DNA of 64,000 nt from Ruminococcaceae bacterium UBA1767 (GTDB lineage: Bacteria > Bacillota > Clostridia > Oscillospirales > Acutalibacteraceae), in the NCBI GenBank assembly GCA_002315505.1, contig DCGX01000034.1, positions 1-64,000 on the forward strand. The letters are read 5' to 3'. Position 1 is the stretch's first letter, and each line of letters starts with the position of its first letter. The notes under the pieces are model-generated. The model saw only the letters and a program-made list of their open reading frames with translations, ran no database searches and was not told the DNA's origin. Of this stretch, positions 1 to 8,567 are shown in pieces. The position numbers and the translations under genes are program-made.

Positions 1-25
1 GGTTCGAGCCCCGTCATCCGCTCCA
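1..25 (+). tRNA. tRNA-Gly (probably GCC), 3' end only
   Basis: The first 25 bases read as the T-loop, the 3' half of the T-stem, the 3' acceptor strand, discriminator U and an encoded CCA. The discriminator U and the implied 5' acceptor strand GCGGATG fit tRNA-Gly(GCC) of Firmicutes. The anticodon lies outside the window, so the identity is inferred. Confidence 0.8.
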
Positions 26-30
26 AAATA

Positions 31-62
31 AGCAGATGCCCGAAAGGGTGTCTGCTTTTACT
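31..62 (+). terminator. terminator after the tRNA
   Basis: An 11-bp stem (31-41 with 46-56) closes a GAAA tetraloop and runs into a T-rich tract. It is placed directly behind the tRNA CCA end. Confidence 0.8.
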
Positions 63-106
63 TTTGACGGGGCTCGAAAAGGACGGTATGCGAAGCAAAT
101 TATATG

Positions 107-135
107 TTGTAATTCTTATACTTATTTGTTATAAT
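107..135 (+). promoter_or_regulatory. promoter for the phosphoesterase-CAP operon
   Basis: TTGTAA (107-112), a 17-base spacer and TATAAT (130-135) form a vegetative-type promoter. It lies about 20 bases upstream of the start codon, with the ribosome site AGGAGGGG in between. Confidence 0.65.
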
Positions 136-157
136 AATCGGGTAGGAGGGGATTGCA

Positions 158-1444
158 ATGAGTAAAGCAATTATTTCAATTATTATGGCAATTATTACAG
201 TTATTTCTTCGTTCCTCGGATTTGATAATCCGTTTGAAGAAAAAGAAAAGGAATTTGTTCCGGTTGTCCGTTTTATGGTATGCAGTGATACACATATTTC
301 GGGCAGAAATGTTTCGCAGGAAAAGATGGCTTCGGCAATAAACAATGCCTATGCTATTGCACAGCAGAATGAAAATTATTCTGTGCTTGATGCACTTATG
401 TTCGTCGGTGACCTTACAGATAATGGAGAACCCGAGCAGTTCGAGATTTTTAAGGAAACGATTGATACCAATATGCAGGATGAAACGAAGTTACTTGCTA
501 TAGCGGCAAAAAATCACGACAGCTGGACATACGGTAAGCAGTCGGCACTTTCATATGTTAACGATATGACGGGCAACGGCTCCGATTTCCATGTCGTTAT
601 CAATGGTTTCCATTTTATTGGACTTTCAACTTCAAAGAAAGATGGTCAGCGCTACGGATTATATCAGCGTACATGGCTCAGAAAACAGCTTAAAGAGGCT
701 GCGAATGATGACCCGAATAAGCCGATATTTGTATGTCAGCATGAACATATAAGAAATACCGTTTACGGTTCATCGAATTTCGAGGGCTGGGGAGTAACGG
801 ATTTTAAGGATATTTATAAGCAGTATCCGCAGATTGTTCATTTCTCAGGTCATTCACATTATCCTAACAATGACCCACGTTCAATTTATCAGAAGGATTA
901 CACAGCTGTCGGAACAGGCGCTATTAACTATATGGAGCTTACCGTTGATTCCGACCGTTCGATTCATCCCGATACCTGTGCACAGTCTGGTCAGGCATGG
1001 ATTGTTGAGGTTGACAGGTACAACAGGGTTCAGCTTAAGTCATACGACATCACAGATGGAGAGATTCTTTGTCAATACCTTATCAAAAATCCGAGTGACA
1101 AATCAACTTTTGAATATACAGAGGAAAAGAATGAGGCTTCATCTTCGGCTCCTGCATTTGATTCGGATTGTACAATGAAGGTTGAAAACGCAGACGGTAA
1201 GTACAATGTTACAGTTCCTGCCGCAAAGAGTACAGACGGTAAAATTATTTTTCTTTATCGTATTTATGTGCTGAATGAAAAGGGAAAGACAGTTTCATCG
1301 GATTATATCGTAAATAACTACTGGCTTCCGAATCCTTATAGTGAGGTAAGCTTTACCGTTGATGCAAAGACAGGTTATACGGTCAGAGTTGTGGCTGAGA
1401 ATGCATATGGAATGCAGTCAGAATGTCTGGAAGCAGTTATCTGA
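158..1444 (+). CDS. secreted or membrane-anchored metallophosphoesterase with Fn3-like tail
   Basis: A 428-residue calcineurin-type phosphoesterase. The N-terminal hydrophobic stretch (about residues 4-21) looks like a signal sequence or anchor. Metal-binding motifs appear in family order: D44-x-H46, G84-D85, N119-H120-D121, then HEH and a GHSH segment near residue 230. The usual Gly before N-H-D is Lys118 here. The last ~90 residues resemble a beta-sandwich of fibronectin III type. The start is set by the AGGAGGGG site 8 bases upstream. The next gene begins 14 bases after the stop, so the two are probably co-transcribed. The substrate cannot be told from sequence; phosphomonoesters or phosphodiesters outside the cell are likely for this family. 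Confidence 0.85.
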   Translation: MSKAIISIIMAIITVISSFLGFDNPFEEKEKEFVPVVRFMVCSDTHISGRNVSQEKMASAINNAYAIAQQNENYSVLDALMFVGDLTDNGEPEQFEIFKETIDTNMQDETKLLAIAAKNHDSWTYGKQSALSYVNDMTGNGSDFHVVINGFHFIGLSTSKKDGQRYGLYQRTWLRKQLKEAANDDPNKPIFVCQHEHIRNTVYGSSNFEGWGVTDFKDIYKQYPQIVHFSGHSHYPNNDPRSIYQKDYTAVGTGAINYMELTVDSDRSIHPDTCAQSGQAWIVEVDRYNRVQLKSYDITDGEILCQYLIKNPSDKSTFEYTEEKNEASSSAPAFDSDCTMKVENADGKYNVTVPAAKSTDGKIIFLYRIYVLNEKGKTVSSDYIVNNYWLPNPYSEVSFTVDAKTGYTVRVVAENAYGMQSECLEAVI

Positions 1445-1458
1445 CAGGAGCGAGTCAA

Positions 1459-2538
1459 ATGAAAAAAATAATATCGATTTTGATGGCATTAGTGTTTGTT
1501 GTCGCTTCAGTTCAGATTTCGGCATTTGCTGAAAATAAAACGTACACAGTGGTTTTACCTGTTAAATTCTGTCAGACCGAATCAAGAAAAATGCTCAGCA
1601 GAGTAAACGAGTTCAGAACAGGAAACAATGCGTGGTACTGGAATCAAACCAATACCGAAAAGATACGTGTCACAGGTCGCCAGGCGCTTGAATACGACTA
1701 TGAACTTGAAAAAGTTGCAATGCAGAGAGCGGCTGAAATTGCTCTGTACTTTGACCATACAAGACCGAATGGTCTGGCATGGTATTCTATCTATCCTGAC
1801 TATTATTCTGCTTCTGAAAATATCGCCTGTGGCTTCGGAAACGAAGGCAGTGCCTTTGAAGCATGGAAAGAAGAGGATGACGCATACAGCGGTCAGGGTC
1901 ACAGAAGAGCAATGCTTAGTGATAGTGTGACAAGTGTCGGAATTGCCTGTGTTGAATATCAGGGCGTTAAATTCTGGGTTCAGGAATTCAGAGGACGCAA
2001 TTTTAAAACACAGTTTACCGAACCATTTGATTGCAATACAAAAATAACGGTTGAGGTTGCTTCAAGTGTTATTAAAAGCTGTAAGCTTTCTTCGACAGTA
2101 AATGAAATTTCGAAATTCGCAGGAGATACAGTTGATACTCCCAACGTTAGTGCAGTTATCAATACAACCGAAAGTGTTTACGGAGAATCGAATGTCAGCT
2201 TTACAAACCTCAGCTGGACAAGTGATAACGAAAATATCGTAAGGGTTTCGGGTAATAAGCTCGTTTGTGTTGCACCCGGTCAGACATACCTTCACACAAC
2301 AATCTGCGGTCAGAAATACGATGTGCTGTACAGAATTTTATCACAGAAAGGCGATGTGAACGGGGATTCAAAGATTAATTCGTCTGATGCACTGATGATA
2401 TTACAACACACGGTCGGAATAATTGAGTTGTCTGAAGCCTATCTGACGGTTGCTGATATTAATTCAGACAAGCTGATCAATTCGTATGATTCGCTTTTGG
2501 TACTTCAATACAGTGTCGGACTCATAAATTCTTTGTAA
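1459..2538 (+). CDS. secreted CAP (SCP/PR1) protein with Ig-like domain and dockerin
   Basis: A 359-residue exported protein; the signal peptide ends near an AFA site at residues 22-24. I start at 1459 because ACAGGAG sits upstream and the signal peptide begins there; an in-frame ATG at 1423 lies inside the previous gene. Residues ~40-185 are a CAP domain: the helix with FDHTRPNG, the ASENIACGF segment and GHRRAML are its signature pieces. A bacterial Ig-like domain (~200-295) follows. The C-terminus is a type I dockerin with two 22-residue Ca-binding repeats, the first GDVNGDSKINSSDAL and a weaker second ADINSDKLINSYD. Dockerins bind cohesins on scaffoldins, so this protein is probably displayed on a cellulosome-like complex. 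The function of bacterial CAP domains is largely unsettled. Confidence 0.88.
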   Translation: MKKIISILMALVFVVASVQISAFAENKTYTVVLPVKFCQTESRKMLSRVNEFRTGNNAWYWNQTNTEKIRVTGRQALEYDYELEKVAMQRAAEIALYFDHTRPNGLAWYSIYPDYYSASENIACGFGNEGSAFEAWKEEDDAYSGQGHRRAMLSDSVTSVGIACVEYQGVKFWVQEFRGRNFKTQFTEPFDCNTKITVEVASSVIKSCKLSSTVNEISKFAGDTVDTPNVSAVINTTESVYGESNVSFTNLSWTSDNENIVRVSGNKLVCVAPGQTYLHTTICGQKYDVLYRILSQKGDVNGDSKINSSDALMILQHTVGIIELSEAYLTVADINSDKLINSYDSLLVLQYSVGLINSL

Positions 2539-2593
2539 GTGACATACAGCATACAAATGCTGTGTTAGACTATCGGCAACTTTAAACAATGTT

Positions 2594-2626
2594 TAATCGG
2601 GAAGCTTTGTCGAAGTTTCCCGATTA
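2594..2626 (+). terminator. terminator-like hairpin after the dockerin gene
   Basis: A perfect 10-bp stem (2594-2603 with 2617-2626) around a 13-base loop lies between two co-directional genes. The T-tract is weak, so it may only attenuate. Confidence 0.6.
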
Positions 2627-2697
2627 ATTATTAAAAATAGTATCGGTACAAAGCCCGCAGTCACATCGGATAAAATTAAAGATAAGAGGTAATTTGT

Positions 2698-3624
2698 ATG
2701 AATATATATACATCAGCACAGCAGTTAATCGGAAAAACTCCGCTGCTTGAATTAACGAATACAGAAAAAAAGCTCGATTTGAAGGCAAGAGTTTTTGCTA
2801 AGCTGGAGCTTTTTAATCCGGGCGGCTCTGCAAAGGACAGGGTTGCAAAGGAGATGCTTGACGAGGCTGAAAGAAAAGGAATTCTTAAGCCGACATCAAC
2901 TATCATTGAACCGACTTCAGGTAACACAGGCATCGGACTTGCTCTGGTTGCAAGCATCAGAGGCTACAGAGTTATTATCGTAATGCCCGAAACAATGTCA
3001 ATCGAACGCAGAAAGATAATTATGGCTTACGGTGCGGAGCTTGTGCTCACAGACGGAGCAAAGGGTATGAAGGGCGCAATAGAAAAGGCCGAGGAAATGG
3101 CAAAGGAGATTCCCGACAGCTTTATTCCGGGTCAGTTTGTGAATCCGTCAAATCCCGAAGCACATTTCAATACAACGGGTCCGGAAATTTATGAGAATAC
3201 CGATGGTAAGGTTGATATTTTCGTCGCAGGAGTCGGCACAGGCGGTACACTTACGGGTACAGGTGAATATCTTAAGTCTAAAAATAAAGACATTAAGCTT
3301 GTGGCGGTTGAACCTGCAACGTCGGCAGTTCTTTCAACAGGCAAAGCAGGTAAGCACGGCTTACAGGGTATCGGAGCAGGTTTCGTTCCCGAAATTCTTA
3401 AAACAGAGCTTATTGATGAAATTATCACGGTAACCGACGAAGAGGCATATATTACAGGACGTTCATTCGGAAAAACAGAGGGTGTGCTTGTGGGTATTTC
3501 ATCGGGTGCGGCTTTGTTTGCGGCTGTCGAGCTTGCAAAAAGGGAAGAAAATGCAGGTAAAAACATTGTTGTTCTGCTTCCCGACACAGGTGACAGATAT
3601 CTTTCTACACCGCTTTTTGAATAA
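2698..3624 (+). CDS. cysK: cysteine synthase A (O-acetylserine sulfhydrylase)
   Basis: A 308-residue PLP enzyme of normal length that makes L-cysteine from O-acetylserine and sulfide in the cytoplasm. The PLP lysine is K46 in the SAKDR motif. The PTSGNTGIGLA loop binds substrate, GVGTGGTLTGTG binds the cofactor phosphate, and GISSGAA lies near the C-terminus, as in CysK. CysK and cystathionine beta-synthase share this fold, but there is no CBS or other extra domain. AAGAGG precedes the ATG. A hairpin terminator follows directly, so the gene looks monocistronic. The next gene is a LysR regulator with its own promoter; LysR proteins often control cysteine metabolism, so a link is possible but not shown. 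Confidence 0.95.
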   Translation: MNIYTSAQQLIGKTPLLELTNTEKKLDLKARVFAKLELFNPGGSAKDRVAKEMLDEAERKGILKPTSTIIEPTSGNTGIGLALVASIRGYRVIIVMPETMSIERRKIIMAYGAELVLTDGAKGMKGAIEKAEEMAKEIPDSFIPGQFVNPSNPEAHFNTTGPEIYENTDGKVDIFVAGVGTGGTLTGTGEYLKSKNKDIKLVAVEPATSAVLSTGKAGKHGLQGIGAGFVPEILKTELIDEIITVTDEEAYITGRSFGKTEGVLVGISSGAALFAAVELAKREENAGKNIVVLLPDTGDRYLSTPLFE

Positions 3625-3646
3625 TAAAACATCATATTTAACAGAG

Positions 3647-3677
3647 AAGGGTTTCATTTTTGTGAAATCCTTTTTCA
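3647..3677 (+). terminator. terminator of cysK
   Basis: A 10-bp stem (3647-3656 with 3663-3672, one G-T pair) is followed directly by five T residues. Confidence 0.8.
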
Positions 3678-3704
3678 TGTTCTTAAAAGAAAAACAAAAA
3701 TAGC

Positions 3705-3755
3705 TTGAAAATTTAATGATTATAGTTTATAATAACATTATTACAAAATGTTATT
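3705..3755 (+). promoter_or_regulatory. promoter with overlapping palindromic operator of the LysR gene
   Basis: TTGAAA (3705-3710), a 17-base spacer and TATAAT (3728-3733) make a strong promoter. A perfect 9-bp inverted repeat, AATAACATT (3731-3739) and AATGTTATT (3747-3755), begins inside the -10 box. A regulator bound there would block transcription, so autorepression is likely. Confidence 0.7.
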
Positions 3756-3772
3756 ACAGGGGTGATAGTTTT

Positions 3773-4645
3773 ATGGAAGCTAATAAGTTTATAGCGATGG
3801 TTCGTTCAGTTGAACTCGGAAGCCTGACAAGGGCGTCTGACGAGCTTGGCTACACGCAGGCAGGTTTGACACATATGATGAACCGACTTGAAAAAGAGCT
3901 TGGCGTTACTATGCTTTACAGGTCGAAGAACGGCGTAAAACTGACTTCTGACGGAGAAACCCTGTTACCCTACATAAAAAATTTTATCGATGCCTCAAAT
4001 GACCTTGAGAGCGCAATTAATGATATTGTGGAGAACAAGAACAAGGTAATCCGTATCGGGGCTTATGCGAGTATCGCTACACTGTGGTTGCCTGTTATTA
4101 TCAACAGATTCAAGCAGGAAAATCCGAATGTTACATTTGAACTTCGTGTTGGTTTGCCCGATGAAATTATCGATATGATGGCAGCCAGCGAAATTGATGT
4201 CGGATTTATGAGCAAGACAGATAAAAACATATTTGAATGGATTTACTTGAGTGATGACCCGATTTATGCCGTGTTACCGCCCGACTGCGATTATCCGGGA
4301 GATGAGATTGATATGAGCTTCTTCCAGAATAAGCCGTTGCACATTCCGACCTACGGTGCGGACCCGGATATTCTTAAGGTTATTCATACAAGTGGAATTG
4401 AACCGAATATCAGCACGACAACGGTTGATGATACAACGGTTGTTTCTATGGTCAGCCATGGCCTCGGTTACAGTATTTTAACAAAAGTAATCATCGACGG
4501 AATTCGTTCCGATGTTATTGTAAAGCCCCTTACTCCACCGGCTCATCGTGAACTTGGAATGATTGTGAAATCAAAGAATGGAATGTCTGCTCTTTTGAGA
4601 AAATTTGTTGATTTCAGCAAAAAAACAGTTATGGAAATTAAATAA
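3773..4645 (+). CDS. LysR-family transcriptional regulator
   Basis: A 290-residue regulator of normal LysR length. Residues ~1-60 form the winged helix-turn-helix (the SLTRASDELGYTQAGLTHMM segment contains the helices), followed by the linker helix and, from ~90, a periplasmic-binding-type effector domain beginning RIGAYASIATLWLP. The start at 3773 is chosen because AGGGGTGAT precedes it and the HTH begins at the usual distance; an upstream in-frame ATG at 3716 lies within the promoter. The effector is not predictable. It sits between cysK and a convergent GH78 gene, either of which could be a target. A palindrome in its own promoter suggests autoregulation. Confidence 0.9.
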   Translation: MEANKFIAMVRSVELGSLTRASDELGYTQAGLTHMMNRLEKELGVTMLYRSKNGVKLTSDGETLLPYIKNFIDASNDLESAINDIVENKNKVIRIGAYASIATLWLPVIINRFKQENPNVTFELRVGLPDEIIDMMAASEIDVGFMSKTDKNIFEWIYLSDDPIYAVLPPDCDYPGDEIDMSFFQNKPLHIPTYGADPDILKVIHTSGIEPNISTTTVDDTTVVSMVSHGLGYSILTKVIIDGIRSDVIVKPLTPPAHRELGMIVKSKNGMSALLRKFVDFSKKTVMEIK

Positions 4646-4670
4646 TGGAGACTTCTTTTGAAATAAAATT

Positions 4671-4702
4671 CAAGTGGCATAGCTGATTTGCTGTGCCACT
4701 TG
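4671..4702. terminator. bidirectional terminator between LysR and GH78 genes
   Basis: A perfect 9-bp stem (4671-4679 with 4694-4702) lies between convergent genes, with T-rich sequence to the right and A-rich sequence to the left, so it can serve both strands. Confidence 0.75.
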
Positions 4703-4706
4703 TTCT

Positions 4707-6881
4707 TTATAATTCGATATTATTCAATCCTGCTTTAAGCGGGATTGTTTTCTCTTTGTAAACAAATTCAGCCTTCACTCCTTCGCAAAGGTCAATATCA
4801 ACGAAAATTTTGCTTCCGTCTCTTTTCCAGCTGACAGAAATTTTTCCGTGCTCTGTTGTGATGTATCCTTTTGCATAGTCAAGGCATTTTGCGAATACGG
4901 GAGCGATAACAATTTTATTATAGCAAACAGAAAATTCTTTTTGTCTGATTCCTAAAATGTAGCTGAAAAGATATGCCGTGCACGAGCCGAACATCGGATG
5001 TGAATGAGATGATTCGCCGTTCCAGTTTTCCCAAAGTGTGGTTGCGCCCCATTTTCGCATTGTTTCAAACGAAAATTCATTTTTATTTGCGAGAAGCTCA
5101 GCCGCAAGGTCACCGCAATCCCTCTCAAAAAGATTTCCGATAAGCAAATCCGTACCCATGATTCCTGTGTCGAATTGAGTATTGTAGGTATACTTTTTGA
5201 CGGTGTTTTCACGCATTTCATCGTTGCCAAGTCCACTGCTGTAAGCGAATTCATTTGCACCCTGTAAATCACCGAGGAAGCTGTTAGTTTCCTCATCATA
5301 ATAATTTAGAATAACGGCTTTCATATGGCTGAGAATGAGTGTATCAATTCTACTGTAATCTTCGTCAAGTGCGATTGCACATTTTTTTGCAATTTTCAAA
5401 AGGTAAATAAAATAAGTTGTGTTAACGTATGCCTCGGGTAATTTTATCTGCGTCGGAGTACACCAGTCACCAAGACACCAACCCTGCTTTTCTTCACGTA
5501 CAACAATTCCGTTTTCAAAATGATTTTCCATATACTCAATGTATTTTAGCATACACGGATACATAGTCTTCAGTAAATCAATATCTCCGTAATGACGATA
5601 ATATATGTACGGCACTTTTATAATCGCACCGCCCCAGCCTGAAGGGCCTCCACCACCGCCACAGAACGGAGCTGTATGCTGAACGTGACCTGTGTTTTTG
5701 TCCTGACAATCCCGGATGTCCATTATCCACTTCTTGTAGAATGTTTTTGAGTCGATTTCGGTCATAACGGCATCGCAGGTCAGCTGACCATCACCGGTGT
5801 AGCCGAGTCTTTCTCTGTGTGGACAGTCAGAGGGAACACTGCCGTGCATATTTGAAAGCTGAGTGTTGATAAATGCCTTGTAGTACCAGTTCAAGGTTTC
5901 GTCACTGCATTCAAAATCAGAGGTAACCTTGCAATCGGAATGAATTACTTTAACCTCGACAGGCTCGGCATTATTTGAAAGTGTAAAATATTGGAATCCG
6001 AACCAACAAAACTCGGGTTCATATACTTCTTCTTCGTCAGTAATAAAAATTTCTATTTCACGCTGAATGTTGTAGCCGACAGAAATGTTGTCGATGTTAT
6101 TATCATCTGATAATTCCTCGGCACATTCGAGTATGACTTTTTCGCCCTGCTTTGTACAGCGAATGACAGGATAGCCTGTAATGTTTTTCGGTATTTTATA
6201 AACAGAATAGTCACCGAAATTTTTGACAAGCTCAGGCTTGAGAATTTCGCAAACTCTGTCTGCAGGACATTCCTGGATAAGATAATTGCTTTTCGGAGCG
6301 GCACAGGGCTTCGGAGCCTTCCATCCGTCGAGCTTTGCTTCGTCAGTGTTCCATTTTCTGTCGAAATTTGTGTAGTCGAGAAATTCTCCGTAATACAGAT
6401 TTGATTGAACAAAATATGCTTTGTTGTACAGCGTTTTTTTGCAATCAGATTCGATTTTTTCTCCGTCAATGTCAATTACATAGCAGGTCTTGATGTTGCC
6501 ATAGGACATATTACCCTCGGCGAGACGCATTGTTTGATGATACATTCCGCTGCCGACCTTGATTCCGATAATATTTTCACCGTCACGAATGTACTTTGTT
6601 ATATCATATTTAAGGCAGTAAATTCTGTATGTCCATTCGTCGTTGAGCGGATAAGAAAGCACCATATCGGGTCTGTCGTGATAGTCTGTGTAAGCAGGCA
6701 CAAACTCATCATCACTTACACGAATACCGTTTATGTATAATTTAAAATAGCCAAGACCGCAGATAGTGATAACAGCACGGCTGTCTTTTTTTGCGTTGAA
6801 AACAGAACGGAATAATGCACCGTCACATTCCTCATCAGGCGTGAGCCATTGTGCATCACCGAAAAGTTCTTTATGTGTCAT
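4707..6881 (-). CDS. GH78-family alpha-L-rhamnosidase-like enzyme
   Basis: A 724-residue enzyme without signal peptide, so probably cytoplasmic, acting on imported rhamnose-containing oligosaccharides or glycosides. The N-terminal ~170 residues match the beta-sandwich found before GH78 catalytic domains (the FKLYINGIRVSDDEFVPAY segment). The (alpha/alpha)6 barrel carries PSDCPHRERLGYTGDGQ, where the D-x4-E pair matches the conserved acidic residues of the family, and TTLWENW, holding the later conserved Glu. The C-terminal beta domain is present. It is shorter than typical 900-1100-residue GH78 enzymes. It is clearly paralogous to the enzyme at 13980-16175. Substrate specificity within the family cannot be assigned. 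Confidence 0.85.
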   Translation of the reverse strand: MTHKELFGDAQWLTPDEECDGALFRSVFNAKKDSRAVITICGLGYFKLYINGIRVSDDEFVPAYTDYHDRPDMVLSYPLNDEWTYRIYCLKYDITKYIRDGENIIGIKVGSGMYHQTMRLAEGNMSYGNIKTCYVIDIDGEKIESDCKKTLYNKAYFVQSNLYYGEFLDYTNFDRKWNTDEAKLDGWKAPKPCAAPKSNYLIQECPADRVCEILKPELVKNFGDYSVYKIPKNITGYPVIRCTKQGEKVILECAEELSDDNNIDNISVGYNIQREIEIFITDEEEVYEPEFCWFGFQYFTLSNNAEPVEVKVIHSDCKVTSDFECSDETLNWYYKAFINTQLSNMHGSVPSDCPHRERLGYTGDGQLTCDAVMTEIDSKTFYKKWIMDIRDCQDKNTGHVQHTAPFCGGGGGPSGWGGAIIKVPYIYYRHYGDIDLLKTMYPCMLKYIEYMENHFENGIVVREEKQGWCLGDWCTPTQIKLPEAYVNTTYFIYLLKIAKKCAIALDEDYSRIDTLILSHMKAVILNYYDEETNSFLGDLQGANEFAYSSGLGNDEMRENTVKKYTYNTQFDTGIMGTDLLIGNLFERDCGDLAAELLANKNEFSFETMRKWGATTLWENWNGESSHSHPMFGSCTAYLFSYILGIRQKEFSVCYNKIVIAPVFAKCLDYAKGYITTEHGKISVSWKRDGSKIFVDIDLCEGVKAEFVYKEKTIPLKAGLNNIEL

Positions 6882-6936
6882 AAAATCACCCCGAAATATT
6901 TTACAATATTAATGAACAAAGTGCAATATCAAACAC

Positions 6937-6964
6937 TTGACTTTTTCAGTGTATATTTTATAAT
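6937..6964 (+). promoter_or_regulatory. promoter of the acyltransferase gene
   Basis: TTGACT (6937-6942), a 16-base spacer and TATAAT (6959-6964) stand just upstream of the ribosome site. Confidence 0.7.
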
Positions 6965-6988
6965 ATATTTATGAAAGGGGAGCAAAAT

Positions 6989-8035
6989 ATGTTATTGATA
7001 TTTTTTGCAATTGTTTTAGTGGGTTTGTACCCTATGGAAATCTCAAAAAGGGGACAATTTAACAAATCATATCTTTCAATTGAGGATACCACGTCAATAA
7101 AAGGTATATTTGTTTTGCTAGTGTTTTGCAGTCATTTTATTCAGTATTATGACCTTGTAACTACAATTGATCAGGGATATATGCCGTTTCGTAAATTTTT
7201 AGGACAGCTTGTTGTTGTAATGTTTTTGTTTTATTCAGGCTATGGAATTCTTGAAAGTATAAAGAAAAAAGGCGTGAACTATGTAAAGAAAATACCTGTT
7301 AATAGATGTGTAAAAGTTCTGTTACATCTTGATATAGCGGTTGTCCTGTTTATAATTTTCGATTTTATTATCGGTAAAGAGCTGACAGTAAAAAAAGTTC
7401 TGCTTTCGCTCATCGGTTGGGCAAATGTTGGAAACAGTAATTGGTTTATTTTTACGATTGTTGTTTTATATTTGATTACCTTTATTGTATTTATGATTTT
7501 CAGAAAGCATTTGTGGCTTGGAGCATTGTTTACAACTGCTTTGACAGTTGTATATATGTATATTATGAATGATTACCAGGACAAGTACTGGTTTAATACC
7601 GCACTTTGTTTTGCACTCGGTATGTGGTATTCAATTTTTAAGGAAAAAATCGAAAAAATTCTTATGAAAAACGAAATAATTTATTGGGCTGTTTTGGGGG
7701 TTACTGCGTTTGCACTTTTATGGTGCTATAAGAACAGAAAAGAATTCGCTATTTATGAAGCATATACAATTCTGTTTACACTGCTTATTGTTTTCGGTTC
7801 GATGAAAATAAAAATCGGAAATCAGATTCTTGACTGGTTTGGCAAGCACGTTTTCAGTATTTATATCTTGCAAAGAATACCGATGACAATATTCGGATAT
7901 TTTCCTGTTATTGAAAAGAACGTATATTTCTACTTTACTTTGTCGATTGCGCTAACTGTTTTGATGGCACAGTATTTTGACAAGCTGATGGGAATAATTG
8001 ATAATAAACTTTTTGTAAGAAAGAAAATTGCATAA
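6989..8035 (+). CDS. membrane acyltransferase, OafA/acyltransferase-3 family
   Basis: A 348-residue polytopic membrane protein with about ten hydrophobic segments. The early region IKGIFVLLVFCSHF carries the conserved His that acyltransferase-3 proteins place at the end of a helix. These enzymes transfer acetyl or other acyl groups to cell-surface glycans, lipids or peptidoglycan. I start at 6989, since AAAGGGGAG at 6974-6982 is correctly spaced for it, whereas the upstream ATG at 6971 overlaps that site. The gene has its own promoter and a strong terminator, so it appears to stand alone. The acceptor is unknown. Confidence 0.82.
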   Translation: MLLIFFAIVLVGLYPMEISKRGQFNKSYLSIEDTTSIKGIFVLLVFCSHFIQYYDLVTTIDQGYMPFRKFLGQLVVVMFLFYSGYGILESIKKKGVNYVKKIPVNRCVKVLLHLDIAVVLFIIFDFIIGKELTVKKVLLSLIGWANVGNSNWFIFTIVVLYLITFIVFMIFRKHLWLGALFTTALTVVYMYIMNDYQDKYWFNTALCFALGMWYSIFKEKIEKILMKNEIIYWAVLGVTAFALLWCYKNRKEFAIYEAYTILFTLLIVFGSMKIKIGNQILDWFGKHVFSIYILQRIPMTIFGYFPVIEKNVYFYFTLSIALTVLMAQYFDKLMGIIDNKLFVRKKIA

Positions 8036-8040
8036 ATTCA

Positions 8041-8072
8041 AGAGCGGAATTTTATGGATTCCGCTCTTTTTC
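8041..8072 (+). terminator. terminator of the acyltransferase gene
   Basis: A perfect 10-bp stem (8041-8050 with 8058-8067) is followed by a T-rich tail. Confidence 0.88.
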
Positions 8073-8117
8073 TTTTATTCTTATAGCTTTGGTAAATAAT
8101 AAAACTGAGGTGAAATT

Positions 8118-8567
8118 ATGAACATTTCAAATAATGATTACGATAAAATGGTGAAAAAAGCATCACCGGCTTCTCCAATATGGATAAACTGCCTTAAGGC
8201 GTTTTTAATCGGCGGAGCAATATGCTGTTTCGGTCAGCTGATTTTGTCATTGTACACACGCTTCGGAATGGAAACTGAAACGGCAAAACCACTTGTTTCG
8301 ATGACGTTAATTATACTGACGGCGATTTTGACGGGAATAGGAGTATTTGATAAAATCGCAAAGCACGCTGGTGCAGGTACGATTGTGCCGATTACGGGAT
8401 TTGCAAATTCGGTAGTATCGCCTGCGCTTGAATTCAAAAGCGAGGGCTTTATTATGGGCACAGGTGCAAGCATTTTCAAAATAGCCGGTCCCGTCATTCT
8501 GTATGGCACAACAGCCGCCTCGGTTTATGGTCTGATTTACTTTATTATCGAGAGAGTGACGCTATGA
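8118..8567 (+). CDS. spoVAC: stage V sporulation protein AC
   Basis: A 149-residue membrane protein of the SpoVAC/SpoVAEb family with four hydrophobic segments. The run WINCLKAFLIGGAICCFGQL and the conserved GAGTIVPITGFANS loop identify it; its length and its position before spoVAD favour SpoVAC over the shorter SpoVAEb. In Bacillus, SpoVAC is the mechanosensitive channel that moves dipicolinic acid across the inner spore membrane during spore formation and germination. GAGGTG precedes the ATG. Its stop overlaps the spoVAD start by 4 bases (ATGA). Forespore-specific (sigma-G) expression is known for the family, but I could not see a convincing sigma-G promoter. Confidence 0.93.
   Translation: MNISNNDYDKMVKKASPASPIWINCLKAFLIGGAICCFGQLILSLYTRFGMETETAKPLVSMTLIILTAILTGIGVFDKIAKHAGAGTIVPITGFANSVVSPALEFKSEGFIMGTGASIFKIAGPVILYGTTAASVYGLIYFIIERVTL

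Noticed and set aside
1423..1458. Upstream ATG start for the CAP-dockerin gene
   Set aside because: It overlaps the previous gene, lacks a ribosome site and would bury the signal peptide.
3189..3635. 148-codon minus-strand frame over cysK
   Set aside because: It is a shadow of cysK with no ribosome site or family features.
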